Source of the DNA: Eurosta solidaginis
Taxonomy: Eukaryota > Arthropoda > Insecta > Diptera > Tephritidae
Length of the DNA stretch: 64,000 bases
Assembly: GCF_040869045.1 (NCBI RefSeq)
Contig: NC_090321.1
Location: 35,337,426 to 35,401,425, forward strand
Direction: 5' to 3'
Positions 33,695-45,605 of this stretch are shown piece after piece. Position 1 is the first letter of the stretch; every line of letters begins with the position of its first letter. Below the pieces are notes generated by a model. It did not search any database and was not told the DNA's origin. It worked only from the letters and a program-made list of their open reading frames with translations. The position numbers and the translations under genes are program-made.

Positions 33695-35065
33695 TATAGA
33701 CTAGCGGACCCCGTTGCACTTCGTAGCAACCAACCAAAAAAAGAAATGAAAGATTATAATTTTTTTTATGAAATGAATGCATTGTATTTCAAAATTATTA
33801 ATGTCAATCGAAAACATTTGGATATACAATATTTTTAGTTTGCCCATTGGAAGCGAGCACAAACAAACAATTTGGAGTTCCAACTCTTGAGCAGGCCACG
33901 TATAGCTGTCCATGTGAAAAGCACGGCTCCTCCAAATTTAATCCGCATATTTGAAGCGTTTGTCCTTGTGCCTTATTGATGGACATGACAAATGATAGAC
34001 GCACTGGGAATTGCAAACGCTTAAATTCAAATGGCATGTCTGTTGGAATCAGTGGAATACGTGGTATGAGTACAATTTCATTTTTCGCTGTTCCGGTCAA
34101 TATTGTCGCTTCAATTAAATTCGGCATCAATTTTTTTTATTACTAATCTTGTGCCATTGCACAGTTTTGGTGCATTTAAATTCCGCAGTAAAATAATTGA
34201 TGAGCCAACCTTTAAATTCAAATAATGCGGTGGCATACCAGGTGGTTCCAATGAATTCAAAAATTCAATTGGATAATTCACTGCATCATCTGCATTCATT
34301 GCGCTATCAACAGATTTATATGATGTCACTGCACCTGGCAATTTTTCTTGAATCTGATAATTGATTGCATTGACGTGTAAATTTTTTGGTGCCAGTATTG
34401 CGCGTTCTCTCAACCAATTGTGATTCCTGTAATTTTGAACAATATTTGGAAACACACTTTCAATCAACTCTTCTGTTGATTGGAGAATGGTACAGTAATT
34501 GTTCGGCAATGTAATAAATCCATTTGTATTATCGACTCGAACTTTTCCATTGTCAATATCTAACAATTGCTTCGAGAACCGATCTGCAGATTGGTCGTTG
34601 TGGAATTGAACGCGCATATTTATGTTCAATGTCAATTTTTGCACATGTCGCCACAGAAGAGAAGACTTTAAACATGCGTTGATCTCATCCGCCGGTGTTG
34701 ATCGTGGAACCACAAGCAATATTTGTCGAAAATCCCCTGACAATAATATTAATGCACCACCAAAAATTTCTTGATTCTGACGTATATCTTTCCTAAAAAT
34801 TTCATGGCAATCTGTCGAGCCGTTCTCGAGTTATGGAGTGACAATCAAAATGTACACTTCTTTTTATTTTTTTTTTTCAAATTTTGAATTTTTTCTAAAA
34901 AAATCATAACTCAAGAATGGCTAAACCGATTTGGGATTTCAAAATCAACTAACCATCAACTCTCCTTCCTGTATCTTTCCTAAAAATTTCATGGCAATCT
35001 TTCTATCCGTTCTCGAGTTATGGAGTGACAATCAAAATGTACACTTCTTTTTATATATATAGATA
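33695..35065 (-). mobile_element. Helitron remnant 2
   Basis: A second helicase fragment in the same orientation, beginning at ACTAGCGGACCCCGTTGCAC. It is followed past 34790 by two direct copies (34793 and 34978) of an approximately 75-bp segment with CCTAAAAATTTCATGGCAAT and GTTCTCGAGTTATGGAGTGA, each ending CACTTCTTTTTAT. Confidence 0.65.
33804..34788 (-). pseudogene. Helitron Pif1-like helicase C-terminal half, remnant 2
   Basis: Minus strand: FGGALILLSGDFRQ, STPADEINACLKSSLLWRHV, FSKQLLDIDNGKV, FITLPNNYCTI, VFPNIVQNYRNHNWLRERAI, FLNSLEPPGMPPHYLNLKVG, LCNGTRLVIKK, then after a frame change PRIPLIPTDMPFEFKRLQF, SINKAQGQTLQICGLNLE and YVACSRVGTP. Walker A and B are missing, so only helicase motifs III-VI remain. 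More complete than remnant 1 over this part; the two differ too much to be one recent duplication. Confidence 0.88.
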
Positions 35066-37103
35066 AGCTTTTATTTACTTTCACTTGGCTGTTGTCTGTA
35101 ATCAAATCTTGGAAGTGAAATTTGATACACTTCCCGCTGTCCGATTGAGCTGAAATTTTGCACACATGTATAACTCCGATGACAATGCAATATTACTTTA
35201 CGAGAATTCGATAAATTAATCGATAACAGAGTTATCGGTAAAGATTTGTATTCACAAGGGAATAAAAGCCTAAGTCCTCAAGAACGCAGGTAACTTTGTT
35301 TGTGTATGCAACAAACGTAGGCTGTTATCGCTAAATGTTGCATACTTTTCTGGGCACTTGATTTTGTTTTACAGATTTTTGGCGATCACGGTTGCCACTT
35401 TGGGTCCATTTTCTTCAATTTTGGTCCTTTTTAGGCAATTGCCACGTTTTTGGTACTTTTCTTTCTTTTTCACTCAGGTAAAAATTCACAATATTGCCCC
35501 AAAAATTTGCAGCACATTCGTTAACCCACATATAATTTTGAATTTACTTGAATGCATTTCTCACCACAAAAAATTGCTCAGTCAATAAAAATGTACGAGA
35601 ACAGTGACATTTCACCTAGGAAATAATTTAGGCGAGGTATTAAAAAGAAAAGTGTTCGCAAACACACTGTCGTTAATTGTTGATGAAACAGCCGACTTAT
35701 GAAAAAAACTCTTGTTTAATATTTATAATAATAATCACTAGATATTTCCATGGGTTATTAGTAAAAGTATGTATTTCAAATGCACTTCCGCCTCTAAGAA
35801 ATTTGACAAGGCTTGCAATTGATGAAGCGTGGAGTTTAATGAATTGAAAACTAAGTAAAAGAATGAAACTAATTTATTTTGTATTAAGGGTACTTGCCAC
35901 TTACTTAACTCAAGCTTACCAAGAGATATTGAGAGTTTGTGAAGGCACGTCGATATTTGAATCTTTTTCACCCAGCACCAGAAATATTTTAACTGGAAGG
36001 CAGAAATACTTCTTAAAGGCGATAACTTTATAAATGTACAACGAATGCGATTAAAAAAATTTATTTTTATATTCAGCTTTTGAAGCAAATGCAAAAGAGA
36101 TTTGATTTTGGAAGAAATATTTTAGGTAAATTATCCCCGTAGGTGTTAGCATTAACCCCTGATGCCAGGTATCAAAACTCACACTTACTGAATCTAGGCT
36201 ATGATATAAAGTTTAAACATTAAGAGAAAAAGTAAGCATCTATAGAAGTAGAACTAACAAAATTGCTTAGTTTCATTTATGCTCTACTGAGTTTTCCACA
36301 TATTTCGACCAGAACGCAAATTTTTGAACCCTTCCTTACTAAAACTTAACTGCGCTATACATTTTATTTCATTGCAACCAACAACATAATGCTGGAACTA
36401 AAAGCTTTGTGAGCAAATCTAAGTTCACAACGTTAGGTTGGTGAACGACATACACCTATTCTAGAAATGTGAAAATATAATACCATGAAATACATTTTAT
36501 TTTTGTTTGTTCCTTGAATTTAAGCAAAGTATTTATTATGTCCAATAAAATTGTATATAGGAAACCATGGAAACATCCTAAAGTTTTGTATTTTACAACG
36601 AATACGACCTCCTTATATACCAATAAAATAAAACAAAAATTTGGTCCAAAATGAAAACATGGTGTGGAAACCGTGTTGGCGATGGAACAGAGCAGAGATC
36701 TATAACGAGTAGTTGTAAACTGAACGCGACATATGCAAAGTCACAATAAAATATTATTCTAAGTTAGTTAACACTCGAATAGAAGAACTTGACTGTTCAA
36801 AGTAGACTTCGAAGGAACCTTGTAATGTTGATGCATTAAAAGAAATGGATAGGATGAGAAACGTTACAAATAATAACTAAGTAAAAATTACATAACTAAT
36901 TTAAACAATATTTTACCCTACTTAAAATTAAAAAAAAATTTATATTTTAATTTAAATTAAAAAAAAAAAGCTTTTCTAAAAACAAGTTTCTATTACTTCT
37001 TAATAAAACGAACTAAAAATTAAAAAATAAAATTAAAGAAAAAAAAACTTAAAAATAAGCTTTTATTATTGGTTAATAAAATTAACTAAAAAGTTAAAAA
37101 TAA
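35066..37103. other. no intact gene; possible hAT transposase relic near 35600-36100
   Basis: On the plus strand near 35650-35700 one frame reads LSLIVDETADL, like the conserved S-L-I-V-D-E-T/S-x-D of hAT-type transposases, but it stops at once. Later pieces are unconvincing. 36900-37100 is A-rich with two diverged copies of an AAGCTTTT...TTAATAAAA segment. Nothing else recognised. Confidence 0.35.
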
Positions 37104-37541
37104 ATTGACTGTAAGGAAATATAACACTTTATATGTTCATTGTAACCTTTAACGATAATTAGGCTTTTTCGTCTGCGACAAACAAATTCCATATTGTACA
37201 TAATTATATATTTTTAACATTAAAACTTTACACCTAAATTATTAAATCTTACAGTTTATATCACATCCTAATTGTTCTAATAAAAGCGTGTTACATTTTG
37301 ATAGCAAGAAAAGGAGGTCCTAAATGTTCTTAATTATACCATCAAAATTTAACACGCTTTTTATTAGCACAATTAGGACTGTGATATAAACTGTAAGATT
37401 TAATAATTTAGGTGTAAGGTTTTAATGTTAAAAATATATAATTATGTAAAATATGGAATCTTTTTGTCGCAGACGAAGAAGCCTAATTATTGTTAAAGGT
37501 TACAATGAACTCATAAAGTGTTATATTTCTTTACAGTCAAG
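37104..37541. mobile_element. long-arm palindromic MITE
   Basis: The left arm starts TTGACTGTAAGGAAATATAA and the right arm ends with its near-complement. Arms are about 200 bp each (37104-37302 and 37343-37541) and nearly identical, meeting around a 40-bp spacer. It abuts the Helentron fragment at 37542. No clear target duplication. Confidence 0.85.
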
Positions 37542-37783
37542 TTTAAAAGGGTCGTAGACTAGAATAATAAGTTATAACTTAGCAAAAAATTGTTTTGAAT
37601 CAATGATATTTCACTTATCAAGCTTTATTGTGAGAGGAAATGGTGAGACATTTTTTTTTTAAACTGGCGGTGCCACGTGTTATGTAGAAAAGTAATTTAT
37701 CTGAAATGAAATGTGCAATTGAAGCTCACGCTGAGTATATAATGTTCGGTTACACCCGAACTTAGACTCCTTTACTTGTTTTT
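37542..37783 (+). mobile_element. 3' end of a family-3 Helentron-like element
   Basis: Very similar to the complement of 18103-18360: GGGTCGTAGACTAGAATAAT, AAAGTAATTTATCTGAAATG, hairpin GTTCGG/CCGAAC (37744-37761) and end CTTTACTTGTTT. 5'-truncated at the MITE. Confidence 0.8.
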
Positions 37784-38770
37784 GTCTTATTTTAGGTAAA
37801 AGATAACTCTCCTATTTATAAAATAGTATCCTGTTCGATCGCGCAGTGTTTTGTGTAGAAAAAAAGAAATGTCGGAACCTTCGAAATGCATTACTCATTT
37901 AGACCAGACAAGCCTGCAAGATAACAACGCACTGATCCTGTTAGCCTCTTAAAAGTTTTTTATTTGGCAACGATGCCCTGCGACCTTTACTTTGGTCTAT
38001 TGGGCTTAGCCACCTAAATTATTCGTGTTAATACACCGAAAGAAATAAAGCTAAAGTAAAATCAACAAATCAGGTTTGTTGTTCTTGAATTAACATACAT
38101 TCAGTAAAATTGATCGCATCATGGTGAATTCAAACTAGTTATTTGTCAAGAACCAAAATTTGTTTGGTTATTTCAACAGAGGAAAACTGGTTGGTTTCAA
38201 TTTAACAATATCATGTAAAAATTACAGATTCTCAATCAATGTAACTAGTTTTTCTGTTAAAAGAACTGAACTGGAAATACATCAGCTAATTTTGAAGAGA
38301 AAATTACGCTCAAGGCGCTCACAACTTTGTTCATAAATATGACTGCCACACAAATCTCGGTCGTATCAACAGAGACTGTTATTCTAATGTTGACGGAAAG
38401 CTGTTATTTTAACAGTTTTCATTTGTATTCTTAAAAAGGGCGCTTTCCACGAATATAATAATTGTTGATGCATTGCAAACACTTTTCAGTCAGTTGAGTG
38501 ATAAAAAATTTGTTCTATGAACAGACAACTGCCTAATGAAATAATTATTCTTAAATTTAGAGGAAAAGAACTTCTTAAACTATATTTCGCACTTCACTAT
38601 AATTGTATTTATAACCAACACTTGTCAAATAACTGTCAGATAGCCGAATAAACACGTTGAGCTAATGTAGCGACAAAAATGTTTTCTCAGTATATTGACG
38701 TAAAATTCCTTTGAGTGGATTGTGTGCTGAAAGCGCCTATTATTAATTGCACAGGCCCACAAGAAATTTG
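37784..38770 (+). repeat. element X copy at 38030-38470, rest unrecognised
   Basis: From CCGAAAGAAATAAAGC through AAATCAACAAATCAGGTTTG, TTTTTCTGTTAAAAGAACTG and ATGTTGACGGAAAGCTGTT this matches the split copy at 9950-14430 (opposite strand). No coding. Flanking parts are unrecognised. Confidence 0.6.
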
Positions 38771-39007
38771 ACCATAAACCAGACCATACTTTCCTAAAGG
38801 TTTTCGATTCGCTGAATTCAAATCTGGACGCAGAATTGCTGTATCACGTCAGGTGAGATATCCTAACCTAAATGTGCAAAAAACACCGTTTTTGCCTATT
38901 TTTGAGGTTATATATTAACGACAGATTTTTTTTTTTTAAAAGCACACATAGCATCTTAAAGAAGAAGTCTTTCTCTTACGAATGGCGTTGTTTGCTCAAA
39001 TATCTTT

Positions 39008-41230
39008 TTTTATACTCAGTTGAGCAGAGCTCACAGAGTATATTAACTTTGATTGCATAACGGTTGGTTGTACAGGTATAAAGGAATCGAGATAGATATA
39101 GACTTCCATATATCAAAATCATCAGTATCGAAAAAAAATTTGATTGAGCCATGTCCGTCCGTCCGTCCGTCCGTCTGTCCGTTAACACGATAACTTGAGT
39201 AAATTTTGAGGTATCTTGATGAAATTTGGTATTAGGTTCCTGGGCACTCATCTCAAATCGCTATTTAAAATGAACGATATCGGACTATAACCACGCCCAC
39301 TTTTTCGATATCGAAAATTTCGAAAAACCGAAAAAGTGCGATAATTCATTACCAAAGAGGGATAAAGCGATGAAACTTGGTAGGTGAGTTGAATTTATGG
39401 CGCAGAATAGAAAATTGGTAAAGTTTTGGACAATGGGCGTGGCACCGCCCACTTTTAAAAGAAAGTAATTTAGAAGTTTTGCAAGCTGTAATTTGGCAGT
39501 CGTTGAAGATATCATGATGAAATTTGGCAGGAACATTACTCCTATTACTATATGTATGCACAATAAAAATTAGCAAAATCGGAGAACGACCACGCCCCCT
39601 TTAAAAAAATTTTTTTTTTAAGTCAAATTTAAAAAAAGTTAATATCTTTACAGTATATAAGTAAATTATGTCAACATTCAACTCCAGTAATGATATGGTG
39701 CAACAAAATACAAAAATAAAAGAAAATTTCAAAATGGGCGTGGCTCCGCCCTTTTTTATTTAATTTGTCTAGAATACTTTTAATGCCATAAGTCGAACAA
39801 AAATTTACCAATCCTTCTGAAATTTGGTAGGGGCATAGATTCTATGACGGTAACTATTTTCTGTGAAAATGGGCGAAATCGGTTGAAGCCACGCCCAGTT
39901 TTTATACACAGTCGTCCGTCTGTCCTTCCCCTCGGCCGTTAACACGATGAGCACTTGAGCAAAAACCGATATATCTTTACTAAACTTAGTCCACGTACTT
40001 ATCTGAACTCACTTTATCTTGGTTCAAAAAATGGACGAAATCCGACTATAACCGCGCCCACTTTTTCGAAATCGAAAATTACTAAAAATGAAAAAAATGC
40101 CATAATTCTATACCAAATACGAAAAAAGGGATGAAACATGGTAATTTGATTGGTTTACTGACGCAAAAAATAACTTTAGAAAAGACTTTGTAAAATGGGT
40201 GTGACACCTACCATATTAAGTAGAAGAAAATGAAAAAGTTCTGTAAGGCGAAATCAAAAGCCCTTGGAATCTTGGCAGGAATACTGTTCGTGGTATTACA
40301 TATCTAAATAAATTAGCGGTACCCGACAGATGATGTTCTGGGTCACCCTGGTCCACATTTTGGACGATATCTCGAAAACGCCTTCACATATACAACTACC
40401 ACCACCCCTTTTAAAACCCTCATTAATACCTTTAATTTGATACCCATATCGTACAAACACATTATGGAGTCACCCTTGGTCCACATTTATGGCGATATCT
40501 CGAAAAGGCGTCCACCCATAGAACTAAGGTCCACTCCCTTGTAAAATACTCATTAACACCTTTCATTTGATACCCATATTGTACAAACACATTTTAGAGT
40601 CACTCCTGGTCCACCTTTATGGCGATGTCTCGAAACGGCGTCCACCTATGGAACTAAGGATCACTCCCTTTTAAAATACTCATTAACACCTTTCATTTGA
40701 TACCCATATCGTACAAATACATTCTAGAGTCACCCCTGGTCCATCTTTATGGCGATATCTCGAAAAGGCGTCCACCCATAGAACTAAGGTCCACTCCCTT
40801 GTAAAATACTCATTAACACCTTTCATTTGATACCCATATTGTACAAACACATTCTAGAGTCACTCCTGGCCCACCTTTATGGCGATGTCTCGAAACGGCG
40901 TCCACCTATGGAACTAAGGATCACTCCCTTTTCAAATACTCATTAACACCTTTCATTTGATACCCATATCGTACAAATACATTCTAGAGTCACCCCTGGT
41001 CCATCTTTATGGCGATATCTCGAAAAGGCGTCCACCTATGGAACTAAGGCCCCTCCCTTTTAAAATACTCTTTAATACCTTCCATTTGATACCCATGTCA
41101 TACAAACACATTCCAGGGTTGCCCTAGGTACATTTTCCTACATGGTGAACTTCCCTTATTTTATCTCCAAAGCTCTCAGCTGAGTATGTAATGTTCGGTT
41201 ACACCCGAACTTAGCCTTCCTTACTTGTTT
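39008..41230 (+). mobile_element. Helentron/DINE-like element, family 2, second copy
   Basis: Subterminal ATACTCAGTTGAGCAGAGCT (39012) pairs with AGCTCTCAGCTGAGTAT (41171-41187). A (GTCC)n tract lies near 39153. The hairpin GTTCGG/CCGAAC (41193-41210) and the end CTTCCTTACTTGTTTT follow. Most of 39012-39760 is closely similar to 10557-11310. Non-coding. Confidence 0.85.
40320..41150 (+). repeat. central tandem array of copy 2, about 129-bp units
   Basis: About seven units. Two alternating variants (GATGTCTCGAAACGGCGTCC and GATATCTCGAAAAGGCGTCC) repeat as a pair with a period of about 259 bp. Confidence 0.85.
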
Positions 41231-41644
41231 TCGCTAAGATAGAGCAATTTAAAGTTTATAAATTTGCTAATTTTGGTATAGCTGAAAAACCACTGAATTA
41301 ACGTAAGTATGATGCAGTAGAACACATACGAAAAAAAAAGATATTTGAGCAAACTCAACGCCATTCGTAAGAGAAAGACTTCTTCTTTAAGATGCTATGT
41401 GTGCTTTCTAAAAAAAAAAAAAAAAAAAAATCTGTCGTTTATATATAACCTCAAAAATAGGCAAAAACGGTGTTTTTTGCACATTTAGGTTAGGACATCT
41501 CAAAATCCTGACGTGATAGAGCAATTCTGCGTCCAGAGTTGAGTTCAGCGCATCGAAAACCTTTAGGAAAGTATGGTCTGGTTTATGGTAAAAAAATCGG
41601 TCTCATATTGTCGGCCTGTGTTGTTAGTTAACAGAGCAATTCTA

Positions 41645-41731
41645 GGTGGCTGTGTGATGGTAGCGTGCTTTGCCTACAACACCAGCTACATCGAAATCTT
41701 TAGACATAAATTTTATGAGCGGGGTCGCTAC
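41645..41731 (+). mobile_element. SINE fragment (head only)
   Basis: GGTGGCTGTGTGATGGTAGC and GTGCTTTGCCTACAACACC match the tRNA-like head, then ATCGAAATCTTTAGA and GAGCGGGGTCGCTA from the body. The B box and the rest are deleted. Confidence 0.65.
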
Positions 41732-41811
41732 GCAAATATTGAATTTATGTGTTTTTTTTTAAAGAGCTGTTGCTTACACTTGATGGGCTTTGTTTTTGTT
41801 TAGTTTGACTA

Positions 41812-41880
41812 TTGAAACAATCAATTCAGAATCTACAATTTGTGCAAAGTTGATTCAACAGCTACTTGCAATGCAAGTTG
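41812..41880 (+). repeat. element X fragment
   Basis: TTGAAACAATCAATTCAGAA followed by AGTTGATTCAACAGCTA matches the complement of 9960-10020. It could be the missing end of the copy at 38030-38470, displaced by the insertions between. Confidence 0.5.
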
Positions 41881-41934
41881 CTAGATAAAAATTGACACAT
41901 TTTACCAGTTTTTTTCTTTCTTACTTACTTAACT

Positions 41935-42310
41935 GGCGCTTAACCGTTTAGACGGTTATGGCCGTTCAACAAAGCGCTCCAGTCACTCCTTCTCTCTGCC
42001 AACCGGCGCCAATTGGTCACACCAAGGGAGTTTAAGTCCTTTTCCAACAGGTCCTTCCAACGGAGTGGGGGCCGCCCTCTACCACTGCTTCAATAGGCGG
42101 GTTTCGATAGAAACACTTTATTGGCCGGAGCGTCATCTTTCATTCGCATAACATGGCCTAGCCAGCGCAGCCGCTGTGTTTTAATTCGCTGGACTATATT
42201 GATGTCTGCGTATATCTCGTACAGCTCATTGTTAAATCTTCTTCTGTACTCGCCATCGCCAACGCGTAGAGGTCCATAAATCTTTCGAAGAACTTTTCCC
42301 TGGAACACTC
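41935..42310 (-). pseudogene. RTE-like LINE 3' end
   Basis: Minus strand: LRVGDGEYRRRFNNELYEIY, RLRWLGHVMRMKDDAPANKV; very similar to 30105-30500. The 3' end has GGCGCTTAACCGTTTAGACG. 5'-truncated near 42310, where another LINE begins. Confidence 0.85.
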
Positions 42311-42319
42311 CTCTTCGTT

Positions 42320-43160
42320 TTTGCTGATTTGTTTAAAAGCTTTTCATTTGTCCACTTTTCGGCTAGGTTAGAGTAGCCAATGGTGCGAGCACCAGTGCAC
42401 TTATGCCCATAAAGGCCCCATTGTGATACCACGTGGACCAACAGGTCGTTTCAGAAAACGTAAGGAATTTCTTAGATTCCAATTTAGCCAGATCACAAAG
42501 GTCGTCAATGAAGGTAGATTCCAGAGATTCCTTCCTCTTGTGCCAATGGGCAGGATAATCGCACAGAAAACGGTGGACGGCTTCTATCTCCTCTTGTCTT
42601 TGCAGCTCCTGCAATAATCATTATAGGGAGTACCCAGCCGTTGTGCATGCCTCCCAATTCTATGTGGCCGGTTATAAGTCCAAGCACCAAATATAAGTCC
42701 CCCACTTCCAAGAAAAAGGACGCTTCGCGTGCGCCTCGCGTCCCATTTAGGCCACACGAGCTTAGTATGGTGGCAGGATTCAAGATTGCTCCATCTCACA
42801 CCCGCTTTCCTAAGGAAAATCTTTTTCAAAGTGAGCTTACAGGTAGCAAGCGGCATGCTCAATCTCTTCCAGGGCAACGAAAGTGGAACGGATATGCCGC
42901 CTCTCGCAAATTCGTCAGCCATCTCACTGCCCGGTATATGCGAGTGTCCAGGCACCAATACCAGACTAAGGGAGATTTGCTCAGCGATTTCGTTAGGAGA
43001 TTTGCGGCACTTTTCTACTGTCCTGCAGTTACATGTGACCGATCCAAGCACTTTGAGTGCAGCCTGGCTGTCAGAGTAGGTACAAATTTAATTGTAGCCG
43101 TGAACAGCATTTCGCAGGTGATGCAACGGCCTCGTCAATAGCAGCCACTTCCGCCTGAAA
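42320..43160 (-). pseudogene. LINE RNase H domain and zinc knuckle
   Basis: Minus strand: LVLVPGHSHIPGSEMADEFA corresponds to the conserved V-P-G-H-x-x-I-x-G-N-E-x-A-D-E box of LINE RNase H (final catalytic His and Asp). Then KLVWPKWDARRTRSVLFLG, RIGRHAQRLG, and CRSC...HRFLCDYPAH, the knuckle with its last Cys replaced by Tyr. A frameshift near 42600 separates knuckle and domain. Other cleavage residues lie in decayed sequence upstream. Related to the tail at 26655. I/LOA-type is a guess. Confidence 0.8.
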
Positions 43161-44269
43161 GACACTGCAATGTTCATTTTTAAAATAAATCAATTTTTTA
43201 TATCGCCGACCTTCCATTTAAACCAGTCAACAAGATTAACACGTTTTCGTTAGCCATTTCAAATTATCTTGTTTGTAATTTTCTTTTGTTGTACGTTTCT
43301 CTCTCTTCTCATAGTTATATACTTTTCGAGATTGCCAACGGTCTGAGATACCACCCCATCAAAGAATTTGTTCCAAAAATGTTTTTTTTACAAATCCTTA
43401 AAGAGCTATATTTCCAACTTCGGTTGTGGGACCATCGGATTCAGAACTGGATTAAATAACACTTATTTAAAATTTATATTCATAAACAATTTTACTATTT
43501 ATTCAATTTCCTCTTTGATTGTAGTTCCATTAGATTTCAGAAAACACAACGCTTTCAGCCTTATTTTCATACCTCCCAAGTTGTTTTCTCAAACTTTTTG
43601 TTTAGAGTTCCTGCCCTTCGTTTTTAATTCCCCACAATACGACAACAACAAACCCTTAGCATCTTTCGGCACACTTTATAAATGCTAATTGTTCTTTAAA
43701 TTGATTCAGTTTTTTTTTGTTTTTGAAAACCTTACCAGTCATTCACTGACCTTTGTTCCACTTTCTCTTTGACTAATTTTAGATTTAATAATATTCATAT
43801 TTAAAAATAATACTCGAATTATTCGTTCGACCAAAATTATATTTAAGCATTTTTGTTTTTGTCTCTTTCTTAAGTAACCTGTTCGTGACTTCAAGAAATA
43901 TGCAAATTTCTCACACATAATTTTTTTACATTTTATTTGTTTCTTGATTTACATAGACCAGAAGAATTGCAATATTTTTGATTAAAAACTGCTAAATTTA
44001 TTGGAAAAATTAGATACGCGTTTAAAAATGAGTCATTCACAGTATAATACATACCAGGGCCCAACAATATAAGCAAAAACATGCAACTGTTTCGTCATTT
44101 GTCAGACTCCTTTGTTAAATGGAGTATTCTACTTGTCGTAAGTGATATGGTTTAATCAAATTTAATAATGGGAACCATGGAAACAATATACGATATAAGA
44201 CTAAACAACGAATACAACGCCCTTGTGAATGAACGTGAAGTTAGCAAATCACCCTAAATGGTTACAAAA
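43161..44269. other. no gene recognised
   Basis: T-rich, AT-rich sequence. A 106-codon plus frame (43368-43688) is Phe/Ser/Leu-rich, as expected of translated T-rich DNA, and has no motif. Confidence 0.45.
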
Positions 44270-44600
44270 TAGATAGGTTGGTAATTTGCCGCTCAATCGG
44301 CGCTAATTATGTGCGTGTCTCCTCGCAACTTTTTTAGCTCGTTTTTAAGTGCGAACCATACCCGTAAAACTGGCTTACACTGCACTGAGCGAAATGTAAC
44401 CTAGCTAGTATTTTGCCGCTTACTGGTTGCTAATTAGTTTTGAAAATAAAATTTTTGGCTCTTTGTTAGGTGCTTTTTTAGGGCTCTTCGCCAAGTTTAC
44501 GTGATGTTAGCGAAACATGTAAAAACTGACTTACACTGCACTGAGCAAAATGTTTCCTAAATAGCTGGTATTTTGCCGCTAATTACTTGCAACCAAAAAC
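44270..44600 (+). repeat. degenerate tandem repeat, 130-160 bp units
   Basis: TTTGCCGCTCAATCGGCGCT, TTTTGCCGCTTACTGGTTGC and TTTTGCCGCTAATTACTTGC mark three unit starts. CTTACACTGCACTGAGC occurs at 44375 and 44529. No function apparent. Confidence 0.7.
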
Positions 44601-44964
44601 TGTATAGATTTATTAAATATTTTGACAAAAATTAAAACAATACGACTTCAGGACAGACAAGGCAACAGCTGTCCCGATTATAGCTTGTCTTCTTGTTGTA
44701 CAACTTTCTTCTCAATTGCCTTCTGCTACATACATATATTTATACTTTCGTACCTCATTTGTATATTTGCTTGTAACGAAGCTAAGCTTTGTTTTTGGCA
44801 AATTCTCTATGAACAGATTTTTGCAATATACTATTTTTGGAAGGACAAATACTAAAAATTAATGTTAGTAACCGCAACAACAAAAACAGCATGAATGTTA
44901 GTTGTTGTTAAGCAGAGGGTATGTGTGAACAAACCTTTAAAGCAATTTTTAATTTAAATTAATT
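44601..44964. other. no gene recognised
   Basis: AT-rich; the 77-codon frame at 44622-44855 has no recognised motif. Confidence 0.4.
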
Positions 44965-45605
44965 AATTATTTTTTTCGAAAATTCGAGAAAATGTTTCAA
45001 AAATTTCGAACTTTTTATTTGGAATTCTCTCATTATTTGGAGTATTGTAGGCCAATCAATATTAGTCTAACAAAGTACAAGTCGCCGCTGTGTGGTGGTA
45101 ACGGACCACACCGAACGTGCTGGGTTCAAATCCAGGGCAAAGCAAAATGAAAATTTTAAAAAAGTTAGAAAGTTTCTAAGCTGGTTCGCCTCTTGACAGT
45201 GGTTTGGCAAACGCTTCGAGTTTATTTCGGCCACGAAAACCTTTTTCATCTGCCTTGCAGCTGCCGTACAGAGTCGGCACAGAACATGTACATAGGTTCC
45301 GTCCCGCCAAGTGTTATTTTTTAAATTTGAAGTACAAGTTATAGGTCCCTCAAAATTCGCATTGATTTTGGCTATTTTTTTCCGCACGCTGTTCTAGCTT
45401 TTCGCCCGAAGTGTGACATTTTTTTTTTTGTTGAAGAAAATCTGAAACATCCTTTGGAAGAAATGTCCAAAATCAATACGAATTGTGAGAGACCTATAAC
45501 TTGTACTTTGTTAGACTACAGGCTACAAAACTGCATACACAAAAAAAAAACTCCAAATAAAAAGTTCAAAATTTTCTTTAAAAAATGTTTTTTTTTCGAC
45601 AACGT
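44965..45605. mobile_element. foldback-like palindrome hosting a SINE
   Basis: The left arm (CGAACTTTTTATTTGGA, GTCTAACAAAGTACAAG, then after the SINE TTATAGGTCCCTCAAAATTC) is mirrored by 45462-45605 (GAGAGACCTATAACTTGTAC, TTTGTTAGACTACAGGC, CAAATAAAAAGTTC). The arms join only when the SINE and one duplicated AAGTACAAG are removed. Confidence 0.8.
45082..45329 (+). mobile_element. tRNA-derived SINE copy 4, with target duplication
   Basis: Plus copy with GCCGCTGTGTGGTGGTAACG and B-box-like GGGTTCAAATCC. AAGTACAAG flanks it (45073-45081 and 45330-45338). The body is shortened and the tail after GTCCCGCCAA is T/A-rich. A clean retroposition event. Confidence 0.85.

Larger units (their letters stand above)
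38771..41589. mobile_element. palindromic element split by a Helentron
   Basis: The left arm (38771-39008: ACCATAAACCAGACCATACT, TGCAAAAAACACCGTTTTTG, AAGAAGAAGTCTTTCTCTTA) is mirrored by the right arm (about 41330-41589). The Helentron at 39008-41230 lies between them, plus about 100 bp of original centre (41231-41327). Confidence 0.85.

Noticed and set aside
42641..43141. 166-codon plus frame
   Set aside because: Antisense to the LINE RNase H domain.
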